Below are positions 58,518 through 64,000 of a stretch of 64,000 nt of DNA, piece by piece. Position 1 is the stretch's first letter, and each line of letters begins with the position of its first letter. The translations under genes and the position numbers were made by a program. Below the pieces are notes generated by a model. The model ran no database searches and was not told the DNA's origin. It saw only the letters and a program-made list of their open reading frames with translations. Source of the DNA: Roseospira marina (GTDB taxonomy: Bacteria > Pseudomonadota > Alphaproteobacteria > Rhodospirillales > Rhodospirillaceae); NCBI RefSeq assembly GCF_014197855.1, contig NZ_JACIGJ010000004.1:124001-188000 (forward strand). The letters are read 5' to 3'.

Positions 58518-61500
58518 GCGCCCGTCTCCCGCCGCAGGACGGCGGTGTGCCAGTCGGTGCCGAGCAGGCGGAAGCCCGGTGTGGCGGCCGCCTCCTCCCA
58601 CACGAATGGGGCCACATCGGGCCACGCCGGCGCGCCGGCGTCGTCGATCAGCGCCAGCCCGCCCGGCCGCAGCAGCGGGGCATAGGCGTGCCAGTCCTCC
58701 GTCAGCCCGGCGCGGTCGTGGCGTCCGTCCAGCACCAGCAGCCCCAAGCCCTCCCGTCCGGCCCACCGGCGCGCGCGGGCTAGCGCCAGAGGATGCTCGC
58801 TGGGCCGCCGTACCAGAGTGACGGCGCGGCGGGGCACGCCGCAGCGGGCCAGCGTCGCCCGCACCCTCGCCGGCGTCACCGCCGCGCCGGTGATGGGGTC
58901 GTCCGGGGCGCCGTAGCTGCCGCCGTCGAGGGGATCCAGGCCGAGCAGCCGCGCCCGCCGGCCCTGGTCCGCCACACCCTCCGCCAGCACCGCCAGCCCG
59001 AGCCCGAACAGGACGCCCACTTCCAGCGCACGCAGGTCGGGTCCACCGGGGGCTGCCCGTGCCGCCAGTGCTCGCAGGATCGCCGCCGGCAGCGTGCAGG
59101 CGAGGCGCCCGCCGGCCCGGTCCTCCAACGCGAGCAGCCGATCCGCCAGATACCCCAGCGCGCGGGGGGGCCGATCCGGAAGCCCCAGAGCCGGCAGCCA
59201 GGTGTCCCGCAGGTGGTCCAGGTCGGTGTCGGTCACGGTGCGGGAGAACGGCCGGAACCGCGCGGCGTCGATCACGCCGGAGCGGTCCAGCGCCGTCCGC
59301 GTCGCGTCCACCTGGGCCCGCAGGGTGGACAGCGCGGCCGTGTACCGCTGGCGTTCCTCCAGCCGGGTCGTGCGCTCGCGGGTCTCGGCCTCGCGCGTCA
59401 GGTCCGCGCGCAGCGTGGCCAGAGTCTTTGTTATCCGGTCGGTGAGATCGGCGAGCGTGTCGGTGAGGGTGTCGCTCTCTCGCTCCAAGGCGCCGACGCG
59501 TCCGTCCGTCTCGCCCATTCGGTCGTTGGTGGCGCCCAGGGCCGAGACCATCGCCGCGCGCAGGCGCTCTTGTCGGCGGGTCAACGCCGCCTCCATATGG
59601 CGGTCGGCCTCCTCGCGGGCGCGGGTCTCGGCGGCCCGTGCGCGGTCCTGGGCGGCGGCGGTGGCGGTGACCTCCGCGCGGGCCTCCACGCGGGTCGCCG
59701 CGATGGCCTCCGACAGCCGGCCGTCGAGCCCGGCCATGTCGTCACGCAGCCAACCCACGTGGCGCTTGAACTTCACCTCCTGCGCGCGCTGGGCCGCGTG
59801 CCGGTCGAGCGTGTCCAGCCGCCGGGCGCGCACATGCCCGTAGGCGACGAACCCCAGCAACCCCGCCACGGTCAAGGCGGAGAGGGCGGACGCAACGGGC
59901 GGCGTGGTCTGCGGCACCAGCGCGCCCGCACCGACGAGTCCGAGCGCGACCGGCGCCCGCCAGCCGCCTAGCACCGCCCCCATCGCGCCGGCCAGCCGCA
60001 GGCCGCGCCGCCACGGGGGATCGGGCGGTGGTGTCGAGACCGCCATGGGACGTGGCGCGGGCGGCGGGGACGGAGTCGGATCGGGGTCGGCCGGCGCGCT
60101 CTCGGTCTCATCGGCCCGCAGACGCCACGAGAGGGCCGCGCGCACCATGCCGGCCAGCGCGTCGTCGTCGGGCAGGCCTTCCTCCGGCAGAACACCGATC
60201 AGATTGCCCCAACCCTCGGCGTCCGGCAGCGGGTCGGCGTCGCCGGGCGGCCAGGGAATCAGCCGACGCCAGTCGTGCCGGATGCCATAGCGGACCACCG
60301 GGTGCCACTCGCTGATGAACACGCGGTAGCCGCGCCCCTCCAGCAGCGCCGCCAGATCGCCCATGGACCAGCCGAGCGGCAGTGTCTTCCGGTTCTCGTA
60401 CTCGGCCATCACGACGCGGGGGCGCCAACGGCTCCAGTCCAGTCCCAGCAGGACGCGGGAATCCCAGCCCTCCGCGTCTACCTTGAGCACGTCCACGGTC
60501 GCGATGTCGTGCCGGTCCAGGATGTCGGTCAGGGTGGTGACCGGCACCCGGGCGCTCTCCCGGTGGCTGTCCAGGAACGGGGCGAGGGTGGCAACGCCCG
60601 TGCTCTCCGGCGCGGTGTACAGCGCGGCGGCGTCGGCGGGGGTATCGGACAGCGCGGCGGCCTCGATGGTTATCGTCGGGTCGTCCGCCACCGCCGCCAT
60701 CAGGGCGGCGCGGTTGTCCGGTTCCGGTTCCACCGCCAGAACGGACCAGCCGGTGGCGCGGAAGGGCGCCAGGAACCCGCCCCGGTGGGCGCCCACGTCC
60801 ACCAATCGTCCCGGCGTGGTGGTCTGATGCCGGGCGAGGGCCAGCACCAGGGCGGCCTCGTCCAGGTGGGCGCCGTCCGACCGGGGATGATCGGCCGACA
60901 GCACCCGTCGGCCCGATCCGGCCGCCGCTTCCCGCACCCAGGCCAGACACCGCGCCTGCCGTGGCGCCAACGGATAGGCGGCGAGAGCGTGCGCGCCTCC
61001 GGCTGCGCCCCGGCGGGCGAGGGCGGCGGGATCCCCCACCAGCCGGCGCAGGGCGGCGCGCAGGGCCTCGGGATCGCGCGCCGTGACCGTCTCCGCCGCG
61101 CCGGACTCCGCCAAGGCCTGAACCGTGGCCTGATCCGCCGGCCCGTAGGCCAGGATCGCCGCCCCTGCCGCCAGGGCTTCGGGCAGCGTGTTGGCGAGGG
61201 AATAGCGGGTGTAGGCGCGGCTGTCGTCGTCGAAGGCATAGGCGATGAGGATCGCGTCGGCCGCCCGCAGGCGCGCGCGATACGCCGTCGGGTCCGCGCT
61301 GTCGGCGCGGGTGGCCGTCACACCGGCCCGATCATGGGCCAGATCGTCCGCCGCCTCGATCCAGGGGGGCAGCACCCGCATTTCAAACCGGATCCAGGGC
61401 CGCGCGGCGGCGCGGTTCAGGGCGTCCACCGCCTCCACGACATCGGCCACGGCGGCGCGGTTCATGTCCTCGGCCAGCGCCCCCACGTACAGCAGATCCA

Positions 61501-63025
61501 ATGGGCGTTGGGTCGGGACCCCGGCGCCGGGCGGCACGGCGCGGGCGGGCCAGTCCTCCGGGGCGATGCCGTTGGCGAGGGCCTGCCACGGGCCGCCGCC
61601 ATAGCGGGCCTCCATCGCCGTCGCCATGGCCTCCCCGATCGCGAGACGGACGGCCGCGCGCCGGGCCAACCAGCCGAGATCGTGGCTCCAAACCTCATGC
61701 GCGCGCGACTGGGTGCGTGCCAGCAGCGCCGGCCAGTCGTCCATCAGGTGCAGGATCAGCGGGGCCGCGAGGGTCTCGATCAGCGTGCGCGCCAGTGGAT
61801 GCAGGTGGCCGCGCGTCGGCTGCGGGCGGTAGTACACCGCCTCCGGCGCGAAGGCGCGGGCATGCGCCGCGGCCGCGTCGGCACTCAGGCCGGGATCGGT
61901 CCGGCCGTCCGGGTGATGAACGGAAAAGCGGTCCGGGGTGCCGTCGGGCGTGATGGCCATGGCGCGCCCGCCCCGCCACGGTGCCATCAGGGTGGCCTTG
62001 AGTTGGCCCGTCGCGGACAGGCTCCCGACGGCCGTCAGGTCCAGAACCAGCAGCCGGGGCGGCAGGTGCGTGGGCTCTGATCCAAGGACCGTATCGAGCG
62101 GCACGCGCGGCACACAGTCCAGGCGGCCGCCCGGCGTCGCGTTGAGCAGCCGCGCGCCCATGCCGCCCAGCGCATCGCGGGCCGCCGCGAAGGCGCGGCC
62201 CATGTTCTCCACCTGCGGGTCGTGCCAACGGTAGCCCTTGCCGAAGTAGTCCGGGTGGAAGTGGTTGGGATCGTCGCTGGCCATGTCCAGCACGCCCGGC
62301 CCCGTCTCGGCCTCGGTGCGGGTGACGTCGTCCGGCAGGGCGTAGTCCAGGTCCACGCCCAGCAGCACGACCTCCCGCGCGCCCAGATACACGGCCAGTT
62401 GGATGGCGGTGAAGGCCACGGTGCAGCCGGCATAGGTGCGGGCCAGCGCGTCCAGCGAGACGTCGAAGCGGTCGGGCCAGCCGGGACGCGGCCGGTGGTC
62501 GAACCACACCACCTCCGGCCCGTCGTCCAGGGCATAGGCGAGAGTGATCGGGAACAGCCGGGTGATGCCGGCGGGCAGGGTGTTGAGCGCCTCGGCGCGG
62601 TCCTCCGCGACCAGATGATCCTCGACCACATAATACGTCGGTCGGAAGCGCGTGGTCGGAAACGCGAGGAACAGCCCGTTGACCCCGATGGTGGGCTGCC
62701 CGGCCAGCCGGTCCAGGTCGATCCGACCGAGGCTCGGTCCGTTGCCGAGCACGAACAGGCGCTCCCCTTTGTGGCGGTCGCGCAGGGCGGCGAGCCGGGG
62801 CCGGTGTTCGGCCTGCCAGAGCCCGTCGTACAGGGCCGTCACACGACGCAGGCCGGCGACCCGGGCGGCCGGCGGTATGCGATCGGTCGGTCGAAAGATC
62901 GGCGCCCGGAGGTCGGCCGGAAGCCGGGCGATGAGTCCGGCTTCCTCGCGCTCCGCGTTCTCGTGGCTCTGGGTCTCCGGTTCTGCCACCGGATCCCGTT
63001 CGATCGCGACGACCGCTTGTATCAT
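58514..63025 (-). CDS. Giant multi-module DUF115/glycosyltransferase/double methyltransferase protein
   Basis: 1,503 residues from ATG 63025. Modules in order: about 65-310, a DUF115-like region (RLFVLGNGPSLGRIDLDRLA; CTVAFTAIQLAVYLGAREVV); about 325-700, a GT-B glycosyltransferase-like region (LDLLYVGALAEDMNRAAVAD; YSLANTLPEALAAGAAILAY); about 735-945, an FkbM methyltransferase (LVDVGAHRGG; VLKVDAEGWDSRVLLGLD); a Pro-rich linker (970-1005); two membrane helices (about 1012-1065); a coiled coil (1065-1250); and a class I methyltransferase-like end (1330-1500, LRALEVGVLFGLG; LVLDGRHDRAGLTEDWHAY). It heads the operon. Each piece is recognisable, but the combination is unusual. DUF115 proteins include flagellin-glycosylation and sialyltransferase-like members (known). 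Confidence 0.8.
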   Translation of the reverse strand: MIQAVVAIERDPVAEPETQSHENAEREEAGLIARLPADLRAPIFRPTDRIPPAARVAGLRRVTALYDGLWQAEHRPRLAALRDRHKGERLFVLGNGPSLGRIDLDRLAGQPTIGVNGLFLAFPTTRFRPTYYVVEDHLVAEDRAEALNTLPAGITRLFPITLAYALDDGPEVVWFDHRPRPGWPDRFDVSLDALARTYAGCTVAFTAIQLAVYLGAREVVLLGVDLDYALPDDVTRTEAETGPGVLDMASDDPNHFHPDYFGKGYRWHDPQVENMGRAFAAARDALGGMGARLLNATPGGRLDCVPRVPLDTVLGSEPTHLPPRLLVLDLTAVGSLSATGQLKATLMAPWRGGRAMAITPDGTPDRFSVHHPDGRTDPGLSADAAAAHARAFAPEAVYYRPQPTRGHLHPLARTLIETLAAPLILHLMDDWPALLARTQSRAHEVWSHDLGWLARRAAVRLAIGEAMATAMEARYGGGPWQALANGIAPEDWPARAVPPGAGVPTQRPLDLLYVGALAEDMNRAAVADVVEAVDALNRAAARPWIRFEMRVLPPWIEAADDLAHDRAGVTATRADSADPTAYRARLRAADAILIAYAFDDDSRAYTRYSLANTLPEALAAGAAILAYGPADQATVQALAESGAAETVTARDPEALRAALRRLVGDPAALARRGAAGGAHALAAYPLAPRQARCLAWVREAAAGSGRRVLSADHPRSDGAHLDEAALVLALARHQTTTPGRLVDVGAHRGGFLAPFRATGWSVLAVEPEPDNRAALMAAVADDPTITIEAAALSDTPADAAALYTAPESTGVATLAPFLDSHRESARVPVTTLTDILDRHDIATVDVLKVDAEGWDSRVLLGLDWSRWRPRVVMAEYENRKTLPLGWSMGDLAALLEGRGYRVFISEWHPVVRYGIRHDWRRLIPWPPGDADPLPDAEGWGNLIGVLPEEGLPDDDALAGMVRAALSWRLRADETESAPADPDPTPSPPPAPRPMAVSTPPPDPPWRRGLRLAGAMGAVLGGWRAPVALGLVGAGALVPQTTPPVASALSALTVAGLLGFVAYGHVRARRLDTLDRHAAQRAQEVKFKRHVGWLRDDMAGLDGRLSEAIAATRVEARAEVTATAAAQDRARAAETRAREEADRHMEAALTRRQERLRAAMVSALGATNDRMGETDGRVGALERESDTLTDTLADLTDRITKTLATLRADLTREAETRERTTRLEERQRYTAALSTLRAQVDATRTALDRSGVIDAARFRPFSRTVTDTDLDHLRDTWLPALGLPDRPPRALGYLADRLLALEDRAGGRLACTLPAAILRALAARAAPGGPDLRALEVGVLFGLGLAVLAEGVADQGRRARLLGLDPLDGGSYGAPDDPITGAAVTPARVRATLARCGVPRRAVTLVRRPSEHPLALARARRWAGREGLGLLVLDGRHDRAGLTEDWHAYAPLLRPGGLALIDDAGAPAWPDVAPFVWEEAAATPGFRLLGTDWHTAVLRRETGA

Positions 63026-63125
63026 CCTTGCCCTGTGCTGGTCTCAACCCGTATTCCGTGCTATGACCTATATTGATTGTGTTCTCCGTGGCGGCACAAG
63101 GTTTTTATTGCACGGGACCGGGCCG

Positions 63126-64000
63126 ATGACGGAGGCCATCCCCATTCACAGTCCCACCCCCATTCCCATCTCGCGGGCCCGCGCATGGGCGCGCCTGCTC
63201 CGTGTCCGGCTGGGTGCCCTAATGTTGGGTGCCCTGACGTTGGGCGCCTGCACGGCGGACCTCAATCCGGATGGGTTCGTGGCGCGAGGGTTGGCCGACT
63301 ACCTCTACACCGAGGGCGCCCGCCGCAAGCTGGAGGACGCGCCGGACGCCGCGTTGCGGGCGTGGCAGCGGGCGGCGGACGCAGGGCACGTCAAGGCGCG
63401 GTATCAGCTCGCCCATCTGTACGGATCCGATGTCCTGGGGCCGCGCGATCAGGCGCAGGCGCTGGTCCATGCGCGCCGGGCCGCCGAGGCTGGATTTGCG
63501 CCCGCGTCACACTACGTCGGCATGTCGTTGCTGTACGGCTGGGGCGGGGTCGCGAAGGATCCGGCAGCGGCGGAGCCCTACCTGCGCCGGGCGCTGGCGG
63601 GGGATGTGGAGCGGGCGCGGGCCGATCTGGGCACCCTGGTGCTGGATCGGGCCGGCCCGGCGCGCGATGCGGGCGCCAACGCGGCGCGGGCGGAGGGGCT
63701 GGCCCTGCTGGAGGCGGCGGTGGCGGATGACGATCCAGTGGCATCCTGGCGGCTCGCCGAAGCCCTGGTGGACGGCACCCACATGCCGCGCGACCCGGCG
63801 CGTGCCGCCGACCTGCTGGCGGCGGCCATCGAGGCGGGCGAATACCGGGCGGCGTTGCCCCTGGCGCGTCTGCAGTGGGTGGGCAACGGCGTGCCGACGG
63901 ATCGGGCGGCCGCTCGCGCGTTGCTGGAGCGCGTGGAGCGGGAGGCCCCGGCTCATGTCCGCGTCGACCTCGGACTGGCGTTGCTGAACGAGGGCGATGT
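63126..64000 (+). CDS. Sel1-repeat lipoprotein, N-terminal part
   Basis: Partial: 291 codons to the window end with no stop. From ATG 63126 a lipoprotein signal peptide is visible, with lipobox LGAC (LTLGACTADL, Cys around residue 41). The mature part is built of Sel1/TPR-like helical repeats: AWQRAADAGHVKARYQLAHL, YGSDVLGPRDQAQALVHARR, ASHYVGMSLLYGWGGVAKDP, AEPYLRRALAGDVERARADL. AlgK-like lipoproteins of this kind scaffold polysaccharide export (known). It is divergent from the giant glycan operon, so a surface-glycan role is likely. The 100-nt gap between holds an AT-rich patch near 63060-63110 and no clear promoter. Confidence 0.8.
   Translation, partial: MTEAIPIHSPTPIPISRARAWARLLRVRLGALMLGALTLGACTADLNPDGFVARGLADYLYTEGARRKLEDAPDAALRAWQRAADAGHVKARYQLAHLYGSDVLGPRDQAQALVHARRAAEAGFAPASHYVGMSLLYGWGGVAKDPAAAEPYLRRALAGDVERARADLGTLVLDRAGPARDAGANAARAEGLALLEAAVADDDPVASWRLAEALVDGTHMPRDPARAADLLAAAIEAGEYRAALPLARLQWVGNGVPTDRAAARALLERVEREAPAHVRVDLGLALLNEGD

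Overview
This is a high-GC window of an alphaproteobacterial chromosome, most likely Rhodospirillales-like. The evidence is the FlbD/FliX pair of flagellar regulators, a DivK-type single-domain response regulator, an SspB-alpha ClpX adaptor, a circularly permuted two-piece tmRNA gene, and a DksA whose zinc-finger cysteines are mostly lost. Assignment below class level is inference. All calls come from reading the sequence and its translations; no database search was run.

Layout. (1) 1-9264: the end of a flagellar export, switch and regulation operon (fliH partial, fliN, motA, flbD, flhA, flhF, flhG, and a FliK-like protein). (2) 9557-18631: a tightly coupled cluster with a PaaX-like regulator, a MurG-like glycosyltransferase, a polysaccharide-deacetylase-like protein and a complete peptide-type ABC importer (two fused ATPases, a large binding protein, two permeases). 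(3) 18815-26585: an orphan PAS histidine kinase, a YrhK-like membrane protein, pgi-mutL, and then an AT-rich probable cysteine hydrolase whose stop overlaps the start of an exported partner. (4) 26651-30841: class I fumarase, sspB and the permuted ssrA gene on the minus strand, then mlaC and a small membrane protein. (5) 31052-40912: a MarR regulator, hupE, motE, cheY, an EamA transporter, cobalamin lower-ligand and nucleotide-loop genes (cobT, cobS, cobC), tyrS, anmK and dksA. (6) 41098-48407: a second flagellar block, fliX divergent from flgI-flgJ-flgN-like-flgK-flgL, with a good sigma-54 promoter before flgI. (7) 48592-52012: msrB, an SDR, a LOG-family hydrolase, a DUF423 protein, a divK homologue with a replaced first beta strand and no pleD behind it, and rpmG. 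(8) 52199-64000: a surface-glycan locus. An O-antigen-ligase-like protein converges on a five-gene minus-strand operon whose junctions all overlap by 4 nt: a 1,503-residue protein combining a DUF115-like region, a glycosyltransferase-like region, an FkbM methyltransferase, a membrane/coiled-coil segment and a second methyltransferase; a radical SAM protein; a GT2; a tandem-GT4 fusion; and a small membrane protein. A divergent Sel1-repeat lipoprotein runs off the window.

How the genes work together. The two flagellar blocks supply export (FlhA, FliH), the switch (FliN), the stator (MotA with MotE), polar number and placement control (FlhF/FlhG), the transcriptional checkpoint (FliX/FlbD with sigma-54) and the P-ring, rod and hook-filament junction. 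ssrA makes the tagging RNA and sspB the adaptor that hands tagged proteins to ClpXP. The most unusual parts are the multi-module glycan operon, the hydrolase/exported-partner pair, and the remodelled divK region.
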